A stretch of 64,000 nucleotides of DNA from an uncultured Clostridia bacterium (GTDB lineage Bacteria > Bacillota > Clostridia > Christensenellales > UBA3700). The DNA lies in assembly GCA_937880755.1 (NCBI GenBank), contig CALGRX010000021.1:62001-126000 (forward strand). The letters are read 5' to 3'. Made by a program: the position numbers and the translations under genes. The notes beneath the pieces were generated by a model. That model was not told where the DNA came from, ran no database searches, and was given only the letters and a program-made list of their open reading frames with translations. This document shows, in pieces, positions 44,402-52,965 of the stretch; the first letter of the stretch is position 1, and each line of letters begins with the position of its first letter.

Positions 44402-44884
44402 ATGAATATAGAAGATTGCACTGTCATTGACGAGATTTTGCAAGCCAACGACAACAGTGCCACCAATCTCATCAGTATTTTACAACAAATTCAGGGCAAG
44501 TATAGATATTTGTCTCAAGAAGTTATGGAATACGTTGCTAAGAAATTGCAAATCAGTCCTGCCAAAATTTACAGCGTAGCGACTTTTTACGAAAACTTTT
44601 CGCTTGAACCAAAGGGAAAATACGTATTTAGAGTGTGCGACGGAACGGCATGCCACGTGCGTAAGTCCACCGCCGTTATCAACGCTTTGCGCGGAGAGCT
44701 CGGACTTATCAATCAAGATACGACCGACGACCTTATGTTTACGATAGAGACGGTGTCTTGTCTCGGTGCGTGCGGACTTGCGCCCGTGTTGACTCTCAAC
44801 GACGTGGTTTATCCTGCAATGACGCCTGACAAAGTCAAGGCACTCATCAAAGAGATTAAGGAGAAAGAAAATGGAAAAGTTTAA
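44402..44884 (+). CDS. hydC: Electron-bifurcating hydrogenase subunit HydC (NuoE-like)
   Basis: 160 aa. It is a thioredoxin-fold [2Fe-2S] subunit homologous to NuoE. The four cluster cysteines are seen in CDGTACHV and SCLGACGLAP. It passes electrons between the flavin subunit HydB and HydA in the NAD+/ferredoxin-dependent [FeFe]-hydrogenase. The 3' end overlaps hydB by 14 bases, which indicates tight coupling. It is first in hydC-hydB-hydA. Confidence 0.93.
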   Translation: MNIEDCTVIDEILQANDNSATNLISILQQIQGKYRYLSQEVMEYVAKKLQISPAKIYSVATFYENFSLEPKGKYVFRVCDGTACHVRKSTAVINALRGELGLINQDTTDDLMFTIETVSCLGACGLAPVLTLNDVVYPAMTPDKVKALIKEIKEKENGKV

Positions 44885-46748
44885 GAGCGACGTCGAACTC
44901 AAAGTTTTTAGAGAAACGTGCAAAGAAAGCCTGGATAACCAAAAGAAAAAGGTCTTGGTTTGCGCCGGTACGGGTTGTCTTGCAGGCGGTTCCGACAAGA
45001 TATATCACCGCATAATCGAATTGTGTCAAGCCAAAGGCATTGACGTTCAAGTGTCGCTCGAGAGTCACGTTGACCACAGCGGAATTGGCGTCAAAAAGAG
45101 TGGTTGCAACGGTTTTTGCGAGCTTGGTCCGTTGCTTAGAATAGACCCAATGGGTTGGCTTTATACCAAAGTAAAACTCGACGATTGCGAAGAGATAGTC
45201 GACAAGTCTATCGCGGGCGACGAGCTTATCACCAGACTTATATACGAAAATAACGTAGCTTTTGCCAAGCAAGACGATATTCCTTTCTATGCTAAGCAAA
45301 CTCGTACCGTACTTGCCAACTGCGGACACATTGACGCGGAGGATATAGGCGAATACGTTGCCAAGGGCGGATACGGCGCGTTGGAAAAGGCGCTTTTCCA
45401 CATGACTTCGCAAGAGATTTGCGACACGATGGTTACTTCCAACCTCAGAGGTAGAGGCGGTGGCGGTTATCCTACGGGACGCAAGTGGGCGCAAGTGGCT
45501 AGACAAAAACAACAACAAAAGTACATAGTCTGCAACGGCGACGAGGGCGACCCCGGCGCGTTTATGGACCGTAGCATTATGGAAGGCAATCCACATTCCG
45601 TACTAGAGGGTATGATGATAGCGGGTATCGCTACGGGTGCCGATACGGGCTATATCTACGTGAGAGCAGAATATCCTTTGGCTGTATCGCGTCTGCACAA
45701 GGCGGTAGAACAAGCCAAAGAAGTTGGACTTTTGGGCAAAAATATACTTGGCAGCGGATTTAGTTTTGATATTCATATCAACCAAGGAGCGGGCGCGTTC
45801 GTCTGCGGTGAAGGTAGCGCAATGACGGCGTCTATCGAAGGCAATAGGGGTATGCCTAGAGTCAAACCGCCTCGTACGGTAGAAGCAGGTTTGTTTGGCA
45901 AGCCTACCGTACTCAACAACGTTGAGACCTTTTCGACAGTACCTCTCATCATAGCCAACGGCGCAGAGTGGTTTTTGGGTATAGGCCCTGCCAACAGTCC
46001 CGGAACTAAGGCTTTTGCGCTTACCGGCAACGTTCGCAATACGGGACTTATCGAAGTGCCAATGGGTACGACTTTGAGAGAAGTCGTGTTCGATATCGGC
46101 GGCGGAATCAAAAACGACAAAAAGTTTAAAGCAGTGCAGATAGGCGGACCGTCGGGCGGTTGCTTGACGGAAGAGCACCTCGACCTTCCTCTAGACTTCG
46201 ACTCACTCAAGAAGGTGGGCGCGATGATAGGTAGCGGTGGACTCGTAGTTATGGACGAGGATACTTGTATGGTAGAGGTTGCGCGCTTCTTCATGAACTT
46301 TACCCAAAACGAGTCTTGCGGTAAGTGCGTACCTTGTAGAGAAGGCACCAAGAGAATGAAAGAAATTCTCGAAAGAATAGTAGCGGGACAAGGACAGCTC
46401 GAAGACCTCGATATGTTGACGGAGCTTGCCGAAACCATCAGCGCAACCGCGTTGTGCGGACTCGGTAAGACGGCTGCGGGACCCGTTATTAGTACCCTTA
46501 AATATTTTAGAGACGAGTACGTGACCCACGTCGTGGACAAAAAATGTCCAACTCACGTATGTAGCAAACTCAAGACCATTTATATCGACCCTGAGGTATG
46601 TAGAGGTTGCAGCAAGTGCGCTAGACAATGCCCTGTCATGGCTATTAGCGGTGAAATCAAAAAGCCGTTCAAGATAGACCCTAACAGGTGTATTAAGTGC
46701 GGTGCGTGCGAGACGGCTTGTCCGTTCAAGGCAATCAAGGAGGACTAA
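44871..46748 (+). CDS. hydB: Electron-bifurcating hydrogenase subunit HydB (NuoF-like)
   Basis: 625 aa. Domain order: N-terminal [2Fe-2S] thioredoxin-like domain with CAGTGC and CNGFCELGP; FMN/NADH-binding NuoF core with LRGRGGGGYPTGRKW and CNGDEGDPGAF; SLBB domain; [4Fe-4S] domain with CGKCVPCREG; and a C-terminal two-cluster ferredoxin domain with CRGCSKCARQCP and CIKCGACETACP. It is the NAD+-reducing and flavin-bifurcating subunit. Its length and both extra ferredoxin ends fit the trimeric HydABC type, not respiratory complex I. Confidence 0.96.
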   Translation: MEKFKSDVELKVFRETCKESLDNQKKKVLVCAGTGCLAGGSDKIYHRIIELCQAKGIDVQVSLESHVDHSGIGVKKSGCNGFCELGPLLRIDPMGWLYTKVKLDDCEEIVDKSIAGDELITRLIYENNVAFAKQDDIPFYAKQTRTVLANCGHIDAEDIGEYVAKGGYGALEKALFHMTSQEICDTMVTSNLRGRGGGGYPTGRKWAQVARQKQQQKYIVCNGDEGDPGAFMDRSIMEGNPHSVLEGMMIAGIATGADTGYIYVRAEYPLAVSRLHKAVEQAKEVGLLGKNILGSGFSFDIHINQGAGAFVCGEGSAMTASIEGNRGMPRVKPPRTVEAGLFGKPTVLNNVETFSTVPLIIANGAEWFLGIGPANSPGTKAFALTGNVRNTGLIEVPMGTTLREVVFDIGGGIKNDKKFKAVQIGGPSGGCLTEEHLDLPLDFDSLKKVGAMIGSGGLVVMDEDTCMVEVARFFMNFTQNESCGKCVPCREGTKRMKEILERIVAGQGQLEDLDMLTELAETISATALCGLGKTAAGPVISTLKYFRDEYVTHVVDKKCPTHVCSKLKTIYIDPEVCRGCSKCARQCPVMAISGEIKKPFKIDPNRCIKCGACETACPFKAIKED

Positions 46749-46752
46749 AGCA

Positions 46753-48459
46753 ATGGGAATAATGATTATCGACGGACATAGAGTAGAGTTTACCGACGAG
46801 CAGAACATACTTGCAGTCATCAGAAAAGCAGGTATCGAATTGCCAACCTTCTGTTACAATTCCGATTTGTCCATATACGGCGCGTGTCGTATGTGTGTGG
46901 TTGAGGACGATAGAGGAAGTATTCACGCTTCTTGCTCTACCCCGCCAAAGGACGGTATGGTTATCAAGACCAACACCGAGAGATTGCACAAGCATCGCAA
47001 GATGATTCTGGAGCTTTTACTTGCCAGCCACTGCAAAGATTGCACCACTTGCGAGAGAAACGGCAACTGCCGTCTGCAAGAATTGTCAGCTAAGTTCGGT
47101 ATCAAAAAGATAAGATTTGAGGACACTCGTCCAAAAGCAGAGATAGACAATAGCGCCAAGGGTATCGTTAGAGACCCTAACAAATGTATCCTGTGCGGCG
47201 ACTGTGTGCGTATGTGTAGCGAAGTGCAAGGTATCGGCGCTATAGACTTTGCGCATAGAGGCAGCGAGGTTAGGGTAACCCCTGCCTTCAATCGTCCGCT
47301 TGCGGAGAGCAACTGCGTCAACTGCGGCCAATGCGCGGCGGTATGTCCTACGGGCGCTATCGTCATCAACAACCAGACCGACAAGTTGTGGCACTTGCTT
47401 GGCAACAAAGAGGGCAAGCGTATCGTTGCACAGATTGCACCTGCCGTAAGAGTGGCGATAGGCGAAGAGTTTGGCTTCGAGGCGGGTAGAAACGGACTCG
47501 GTAAGACTGTGGCGGCGCTTCACAAACTCGGCTTTGACGAAGTTTACGACACTTCTTTGAGTGCCGACCTTACTGTTATCGAAGAGTCCAACGAATTCTT
47601 GGATAGACTCAACAACGACGGTGTGTTCCCAATGTTTACCTCTTGCTGTCCCGGTTGGATACAGTACGTAGAAAAGATGCACCCCGAACTTAAGCCTAAC
47701 GTATCCACTTGTCGTAGCCCAATGAGTATGTTTAGTAGCGTAATCAAAGATTATTACAACAAAATGGGCGACGGCAAAGAGACCTACGTCGTAGCAATCA
47801 TGCCTTGTACGGCTAAGAAATACGAAGCCGATAGACCTGAGTTTACCGCAGCGGACGGCAGACAAGAGACCGACCTCGTCATCACAACGAGAGAACTCGT
47901 CAAGATGATCAAGCGTGCGGGAATTTTGTTCAACGAACTAGAGGGCGAAGCTCCCGATATGCCGTTCGGACTCTTCAGTGGCGCGGGCGTTATATTTGGC
48001 GTAACGGGTGGCGTTACCGAAGCCGTTATTCGTAGATGTAGCACCGACAAGAGTAAAGAGGCGCTTGACAAAATTGCAATTATCGGCGTAAGAGGTAGAG
48101 AAACTCTCAAAACCACGAGCATCATGATTGGAGATAGAGAGGTCAAAATCGCTATCGTCTACGGCCTAAAAGCCGCGGGTGAGCTAATCAAAGACTTGCA
48201 GTCGGGCAAAGCATACTACGACTTTGTCGAAGTGATGGCTTGTCCAGAGGGCTGTATCGCCGGAGGCGGACAACCTTGCACCAAGTATAAGGATAGAGAG
48301 CATAGAGCGAGAGGCTTGTATCACGTAGATAGAAAGTTGCAAATCAAATTCTCCGATCAAAACCCTGCCGTTACTCAAATCTACGACTACATCATAGGCA
48401 AGAGAAGACACGAACTGTTGCATATCGACTACGTCAAGGACGGCAAGCACGAAGAATAA
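46753..48459 (+). CDS. hydA: [FeFe]-hydrogenase catalytic subunit HydA
   Basis: 568 aa from the ATG at 46753 behind AAGGAGGACTAAAG. The N-terminal half holds a NuoG-like [2Fe-2S] domain (CYNSDLSIYGACRMC), a His/Cys cluster motif (HCKDCTTCERNGNC) and two [4Fe-4S] clusters (CILCGDCVRMC; CVNCGQCAAVC). The H-cluster motifs are complete: FTSCCPGW, MPCTAKKYE and ACPEGCIAGGGQP. It makes H2 from NADH plus reduced ferredoxin together with HydB and HydC. The maturases HydEFG are not in this window. Confidence 0.97.
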   Translation: MGIMIIDGHRVEFTDEQNILAVIRKAGIELPTFCYNSDLSIYGACRMCVVEDDRGSIHASCSTPPKDGMVIKTNTERLHKHRKMILELLLASHCKDCTTCERNGNCRLQELSAKFGIKKIRFEDTRPKAEIDNSAKGIVRDPNKCILCGDCVRMCSEVQGIGAIDFAHRGSEVRVTPAFNRPLAESNCVNCGQCAAVCPTGAIVINNQTDKLWHLLGNKEGKRIVAQIAPAVRVAIGEEFGFEAGRNGLGKTVAALHKLGFDEVYDTSLSADLTVIEESNEFLDRLNNDGVFPMFTSCCPGWIQYVEKMHPELKPNVSTCRSPMSMFSSVIKDYYNKMGDGKETYVVAIMPCTAKKYEADRPEFTAADGRQETDLVITTRELVKMIKRAGILFNELEGEAPDMPFGLFSGAGVIFGVTGGVTEAVIRRCSTDKSKEALDKIAIIGVRGRETLKTTSIMIGDREVKIAIVYGLKAAGELIKDLQSGKAYYDFVEVMACPEGCIAGGGQPCTKYKDREHRARGLYHVDRKLQIKFSDQNPAVTQIYDYIIGKRRHELLHIDYVKDGKHEE

Positions 48460-48475
48460 CGAAACGTTACAAAAC

Positions 48476-48514
48476 AAAAAATTACGGCACTGTTTCAATG
48501 CCGTAATTTTTTTT
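48476..48514 (+). terminator. Terminator of the hydrogenase operon
   Basis: ATTACGGCA pairs with TGCCGTAAT around a 9-nt loop, with A5 before and T8 after. Confidence 0.9.
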
Positions 48515-48726
48515 GGCAATAAGTTAATCTAAGGGGATTGTAGAAAAGGCAGATTATATTGCAAAATGTCAAAATCATCGACACGTATCGAGTTTTTGAG
48601 GTTTTGGAATGAGCGTATATGCTAATTAGCCCACCTGTTGCATTATGCCCTCCCTCAAAGAAAAGAGCCGTAAATTATGGATATCTAACTATACTATAAT
48701 ATATAGTAATATGTAATAATTTTTTA
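48515..48726. other. Gene-free region with a dispersed repeat
   Basis: AT-rich spacer without a credible gene. It holds CGACACGTATCG followed by AGTTTTTGA (48579-48599), matching the site at 33282, and a short GCTAATTAGC palindrome near 48621. No T-box specifier or antiterminator element is recognised before the ABC genes. Confidence 0.5.
48579..48599. repeat. Second copy of the CGATACGTATCG-AGTTTTTGA motif
   Basis: Twenty of 21 positions match 33282-33302, and a looser similarity (GTTTT...GAATGAGC) continues for about 20 bases. Confidence 0.5.
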
Positions 48727-48755
48727 TTGACACACAAGTATTATTGTTTTATAAT
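48727..48755 (+). promoter_or_regulatory. Promoter of the ABC importer operon
   Basis: Perfect consensus: TTGACA (48727-48732), 17-bp spacer, TATAAT (48750-48755), then AAGGAGG before the ATG. Confidence 0.85.
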
Positions 48756-48787
48756 ATAAAAGTGTAAAAAATAAGGAGGCCACCACG

Positions 48788-49789
48788 ATGGCAAAACAAA
48801 AAAAGACAATGAAGATGAAGAAAATTTACATCGTATCAATGCTCGTAATATTGCTCGTTGCAATTTCGGCATTCTCTTTCGCAGGCTGCACCAAAGCCGA
48901 CTACACGATAGGCGTAATTCAATTATTGCCTCACGTTGCACTCGACAAAGCATACGAAGGCTTTAAGACCGAACTTACTACTCTTATGGATGGAGTAGGT
49001 AAAACGGTAAAATTCGAGTATACCAACTCCAACGGCGAAGCAAACAATAACTCTACCAACGCAAGTACGTTGATTAACAAAAACGTGGACCTCATCTATA
49101 CAATCGCTACGTCACCATCGGTGGCTGCGGCAAACGCTACCAAGACTACCCCTATAGTATTTAGTGCGGTGACCGACCCTGTAGCGGAAAAATTAGTTGC
49201 TACTAAGGAAAGACCCGGCTCTAACGTTACGGGCTGTAGCGATATGAACCCAATCGAACAACAAGCTGAGTTGATGAAACTCATAGTAAAAGATTCCTCT
49301 ACTGCTAAATACGGCGTGTTGTATTCCGCAAAAGAAAACAACTCAAAGATTCAAGCGGATTTGCTTATCGATTATCTCGGAGAAGATAGAGTAACTCGTA
49401 TTACTATCAACGACGCAACGGAAATCCAAAGCGCAATGGGTAGAGCGGCTACCGCAGGAGTAGAGTGCCTCTATATTCCTACCGACAATATTCTTGCTAC
49501 CGCCGCAGCATCGGTACACTCTGCCAACACTGCGGGCAACTACAATATTCCTATCGTATGCGGTGAGGGCGGTATGACCGACGCTTGCGGAATCGCTACT
49601 TACAGTATCGATTATTATGAACTCGGCAAAGTTGCCGCAAAAATGGCGTTTGATATTTTGGTCAACGGCAAAAATCCTGCCGAGATGCCGGTTGCATACC
49701 AAACCGAAGGTTTCGCATTGTCCATCAACAAGACTATTGCAGAGCAAATCGGTTACACAATCCCTGGCTCTATTTTGGATTTGCAATAA
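48788..49789 (+). CDS. ABC transporter substrate-binding lipoprotein (COG2984 type)
   Basis: 333 aa. The N-terminus has a basic region, a hydrophobic stretch (VSMLVILLVAISAFSF) and a lipobox ending AGC, giving a lipid-anchored cysteine at residue 37. The mature part is a two-lobed periplasmic-binding fold with repeated family patterns: IGVIQLLPHVALDKAYEGF at the start, PIVFSAVTDPV in the middle and IPTDNILATAA further on. This family travels with a COG4120 permease and COG1101 ATPase. In Firmicutes it has been predicted to import tryptophan or tyrosine; no leader element here confirms that. Confidence 0.9.
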   Translation: MAKQKKTMKMKKIYIVSMLVILLVAISAFSFAGCTKADYTIGVIQLLPHVALDKAYEGFKTELTTLMDGVGKTVKFEYTNSNGEANNNSTNASTLINKNVDLIYTIATSPSVAAANATKTTPIVFSAVTDPVAEKLVATKERPGSNVTGCSDMNPIEQQAELMKLIVKDSSTAKYGVLYSAKENNSKIQADLLIDYLGEDRVTRITINDATEIQSAMGRAATAGVECLYIPTDNILATAAASVHSANTAGNYNIPIVCGEGGMTDACGIATYSIDYYELGKVAAKMAFDILVNGKNPAEMPVAYQTEGFALSINKTIAEQIGYTIPGSILDLQ

Positions 49790-49810
49790 TCATAGGCGGA
49801 TGGTATCACA

Positions 49811-50821
49811 ATGGGATTTCTAATGACAATATTAGGCGGTGCGGGCGAAGGCGTGCTTTGGGGTATAATGGCTTTTGGCGTTTATATCACCTATAGACTG
49901 CTGGACGTTGCGGATTTGACGGTAGAAGGTAGTTTTGCTACGGGTAGCGCCATCGTCGCATTGCTCATCAACAACAACTGCGACCCACTACTAGCAAGCC
50001 TCGTTGCTTTGCTGGTAGGCGGTGTAGCGGGTATGGTTACGGGGTTACTGATCACCAAGTTCAAGATTGCCCCTATTTTGGCGGGCATTTTGACTATGAC
50101 GGCTTTATATTCCGTCAACCTTATTATTATGGGTATGCCAACGCTATCTTTGCCTATTGGTGTCAATATGTTTGCGATTGTCAGCGCGTGGTTTAACGAC
50201 GCAGTGGCAAGGAACCTTATAATCCTCATTATAGGCTTGATAGTTTCCTCAATAATCATAGGGGCAAGTTATTGGTTTTTCGGTACCGAAGTCGGTAGCG
50301 CGATTCGTGCTACGGGTTCTAACGAGAAGATGTGCCGTGCGCAAGGTATCAACACCGACAACACCAAGATAATAGGACTTATGATTTCCAATGCGCTCGT
50401 AGCGTTTTCGGGCTCTTTGGTGGCGCAACAATTCGGCTACGGAGATATAAGTTTTGGAGTAGGCTCGATAGTAATAGGCCTTGCATCTGTCATTATCGGA
50501 GAAGCAATAATCAGCGCAAAACACAACTTTTTGTTGAAAATAATAAGCGTATTTATCGGAAGTATAATCTATAGAGAAATAATAACGCTTATCATATTTG
50601 CCGGTCTTCCTACCGATTATATCAAACTTCTTACGGCAGTGCTCGTGGTTATCGCACTATCCCTGCCTAATATCAAGGGCAAGTTTAAACGAAGCTCCAA
50701 GTCCAACAACTCTAAGCGTGTCAAAGAGGCGGTGGGCAATCCTACCGACGTGATTATGAACGACGAGGTAGCCAATCAAATTGTAGAGAACGCCGAAAAG
50801 GAGGGCAGTGAAAATGCTTAA
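49811..50821 (+). CDS. ABC transporter permease (COG4120 type)
   Basis: 336 aa with about nine hydrophobic helices from residue ~5 to ~290. It resembles the branched-chain-type permeases, with TYRLLDVADLTVEGSFATGS near the N-terminus and AIRATGSNEKMCRAQG in the cytoplasmic coupling region. The last ~40 residues are polar and extended. A single permease probably forms a homodimer. The stop overlaps the start of the ATPase gene by eight bases, so the two are translationally coupled. Confidence 0.92.
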   Translation: MGFLMTILGGAGEGVLWGIMAFGVYITYRLLDVADLTVEGSFATGSAIVALLINNNCDPLLASLVALLVGGVAGMVTGLLITKFKIAPILAGILTMTALYSVNLIIMGMPTLSLPIGVNMFAIVSAWFNDAVARNLIILIIGLIVSSIIIGASYWFFGTEVGSAIRATGSNEKMCRAQGINTDNTKIIGLMISNALVAFSGSLVAQQFGYGDISFGVGSIVIGLASVIIGEAIISAKHNFLLKIISVFIGSIIYREIITLIIFAGLPTDYIKLLTAVLVVIALSLPNIKGKFKRSSKSNNSKRVKEAVGNPTDVIMNDEVANQIVENAEKEGSENA

Positions 50822-51608
50822 ACTTACCAATATTCACAAGACCTTCAATATCGGCACTATCAACGAAAAGAAGGCGCTCAACGGACTTAACCTCGAGATG
50901 GAAGAGGGCGATTTTATCACCGTTATTGGCGGTAACGGCGCGGGTAAGTCCACAATGCTCAACATTATCTCGGGCGTTTTCCTTCCGGAGGACGGTAGCG
51001 TAGAGATCAACGGCAAAGATATCACCAGATATCCCGAATACAAGAGAGCCTCTATGCTCGGCAGGGTATTCCAAGACCCTATGGTAGGTACGGCCGCCAA
51101 TATGAGTATCATCGAAAACCTTGCCCTTGCCAACCGTAGAGGCAAAAAGAGAGGCTTGGGTTGGGGCGTGACCAAGGCGGAATATGAGATTTATAGAGAA
51201 AAGCTGGCTATGCTCGGACTAAACCTCGAAGACAGACTGACTTCTAAGGTAGGTTTGCTATCGGGTGGACAACGCCAAGCGCTCACTTTGCTTATGGCTA
51301 CTCTCAAAAAGCCCGACTTGCTTCTTTTGGACGAGCACACCGCAGCGCTAGACCCTAAGACTGCCGCCAAGGTGTTGGAATTGACCGAAGAGATTACCTC
51401 TAAGGACAACATTACCACCATAATGATTACGCACAATATGAAGGACGCAATCAGATACGGCAATAGATTGGTTATGATGCACAATGGCGCAATCATCTAC
51501 GACGTCAAAGGTGAAGAAAAGAAAAATCTCACCGTTGCCGACTTGCTCAAAAAGTTTGAGGAAGTGGCAGGCACTCAGATGACCAACGACAGAATGTTGA
51601 TGAACTAA
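50814..51608 (+). CDS. ABC transporter ATPase (COG1101 type)
   Basis: 264 aa. Walker A is GGNGAGKST, the Q-loop region is RVFQDPMVG, the signature is the slightly divergent LLSGGQRQA, Walker B is LLLLDEHTAALD, and the switch His is in MITHNMKD. I place the start at the ATG at 50814, seven bases after AAGGAGGG; the GTG at 50808 is too close to that site. It energises the permease and binding protein encoded just upstream. Confidence 0.93.
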   Translation: MLKLTNIHKTFNIGTINEKKALNGLNLEMEEGDFITVIGGNGAGKSTMLNIISGVFLPEDGSVEINGKDITRYPEYKRASMLGRVFQDPMVGTAANMSIIENLALANRRGKKRGLGWGVTKAEYEIYREKLAMLGLNLEDRLTSKVGLLSGGQRQALTLLMATLKKPDLLLLDEHTAALDPKTAAKVLELTEEITSKDNITTIMITHNMKDAIRYGNRLVMMHNGAIIYDVKGEEKKNLTVADLLKKFEEVAGTQMTNDRMLMN

Positions 51609-51627
51609 TCGTATAACAACAACTCTA

Positions 51628-51662
51628 AAAGGACGGATTTACGGATTCCCTGTAAGGGATTT
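51628..51662 (+). repeat. Left inverted repeat of the R-M island
   Basis: AAAGGACGG, nine variable bases, then TTCCCTGTAAGGGATTT. The inner part is itself a near-palindrome (TCCCT-GTA-AGGGA). Confidence 0.7.
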
Positions 51663-51676
51663 AATTGAATCATTAC

Positions 51677-51710
51677 AAAACTCGACTTTTCACAAGTCGA
51701 GTTTTCTTTT
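51677..51710 (+). terminator. Terminator after the ABC operon, inside the left repeat
   Basis: Perfect 12-bp stem AAAACTCGACTT / AAGTCGAGTTTT with loop TTCAC, then CTTTT. It is separated from the ABC stop codon by the left repeat. Confidence 0.88.
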
Positions 51711-51726
51711 ATACACGTAAAACTAA

Positions 51727-51755
51727 TTGAAAAAAACATAAAACTATGTTAAAAT
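51727..51755 (+). promoter_or_regulatory. Promoter of the restriction endonuclease gene
   Basis: TTGAAA (51727-51732), 17-bp spacer, TAAAAT (51750-51755), 26 bases before the ATG. Confidence 0.6.
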
Positions 51756-51781
51756 AAATAATAATTATTTTAGGAAATAGT

Positions 51782-52930
51782 ATGTTTTACGATTTACAAC
51801 CCGAAGAACAAAAACAACAGTACAAACAAATGCTCGGAATAATAGGTAAATTAACACGTTTATTCTCGGATAATGCGTGTCCTTATTTGCCATATAGAGT
51901 TCAAGAAAATGTGTTTTGCAAGTATTTTAACGCTGATAATTTATCTCGTAGCGATTGTTCCGCTGACGCTAAAAAAGGTAGAATTGGTGTTGGCTTAAAA
52001 ACTTGGATGGGAAATAACGACCAAAAAGTAGCAGAGTTTGATAGTTTAAGAGAAAAATTAAGTCCGTTATCAGGGTTAGAATTAGCAAAAAAAGTTTCGG
52101 AATTTAGAAATGAGCGTATCCGTATTACAAAGAATTTACACGGCATAGATGAACTTATATATCATATAGTTAAACGTATCCCTAACACTATGCAAATCCT
52201 TGAACATGTATTTGAGTCCATTGATATTGAAAATATATCTTTACTTCCCGAACGTGGCAATGTAAATAATACATATTTTACCGACGGAAAGCACGTTTAC
52301 CATTTCAGTATGTCAAAAAACACCCTTTATATGATTTTTGATGATATAATTTTGTTAGACTCTTTTACGGTAGATATTCTTGACGACCCTTATACTTATT
52401 TAATGGGTTTGGCGGATAATATTCCTCAAGGTATTACAACAACAGTAGTTGAATTTGATACAACAAACAAGGCTTGTTTACGTTTATATTCCACAAAACC
52501 TAATGGCACAAAGTTTGTTGCACAAAAAAGTGGCTTAAATCAATGGAACGCTGGCGGTCGAAAGAGAGATATGAATGAAATATATATTCCATTCCCTGCT
52601 GAAGATAGAGAAAGATATGCGGGCTTTTTCCCTAACCGTGACCAACCTTTTGAATTATTACTACCTGACGGCACTATAATTTCCGCAAAGGTATGTCAAC
52701 AAGATAACAAAGCCATAATGAGTAATCCAAACAAAGTTTTAGGCGAGTGGTTATTACGTAAAGTATTTGAATTGCCCGAAAAAACACTTTTAACTTATGA
52801 AATGCTTGAAATATTTGGCATAGATTGTGTTGTGTTTACAAAACTTGATGATTTAAGTTATTCGGTAGATTTTGCCGAGTTAGGAACTTATGAAAAATTT
52901 ACTAAAAACGAAACAGCGGATGAAGAATAA
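51782..52930 (+). CDS. Probable type II restriction endonuclease with NgoFVII-like C-terminal domain
   Basis: 382 aa. The C-terminal third (about 265-375), with IYIPFPAEDRERYAGFFPN, QPFELLLPDGTIISAKV and IMSNPNKVLGEWLL, resembles the B3-like DNA-recognition domain found at the end of NgoFVII-type endonucleases. The N-terminal part does not look like the PLD nuclease of that family. It has SRSDCSADAKKGRIGVGLKTW (Asp58, Asp62, Lys73), which could be a PD-(D/E)XK-like core; this is an inference. The central region holds a long YFTDGKHVYHFSMSKNTLYMIF beta stretch. It is convergent with a cytosine methyltransferase 36 bases away, the strongest argument for a restriction role. Codon use is foreign to the surroundings. 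Confidence 0.7.
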   Translation: MFYDLQPEEQKQQYKQMLGIIGKLTRLFSDNACPYLPYRVQENVFCKYFNADNLSRSDCSADAKKGRIGVGLKTWMGNNDQKVAEFDSLREKLSPLSGLELAKKVSEFRNERIRITKNLHGIDELIYHIVKRIPNTMQILEHVFESIDIENISLLPERGNVNNTYFTDGKHVYHFSMSKNTLYMIFDDIILLDSFTVDILDDPYTYLMGLADNIPQGITTTVVEFDTTNKACLRLYSTKPNGTKFVAQKSGLNQWNAGGRKRDMNEIYIPFPAEDRERYAGFFPNRDQPFELLLPDGTIISAKVCQQDNKAIMSNPNKVLGEWLLRKVFELPEKTLLTYEMLEIFGIDCVVFTKLDDLSYSVDFAELGTYEKFTKNETADEE

Positions 52931-52934
52931 CAAT

Positions 52935-52961
52935 AAAGGTGCATCAATTTGATGCACCTTT
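52935..52961. terminator. Bidirectional terminator between the R and M genes
   Basis: Perfect 12-bp stem AAAGGTGCATCA / TGATGCACCTTT around ATT. Confidence 0.85.
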
Positions 52962-52965
52962 AACT

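Noticed and set aside
48515..48787. T-box or other riboswitch before the ABC importer
   Set aside because: The consensus promoter at 48727-48755 leaves a leader of only about 25 nt, too short for a T-box.
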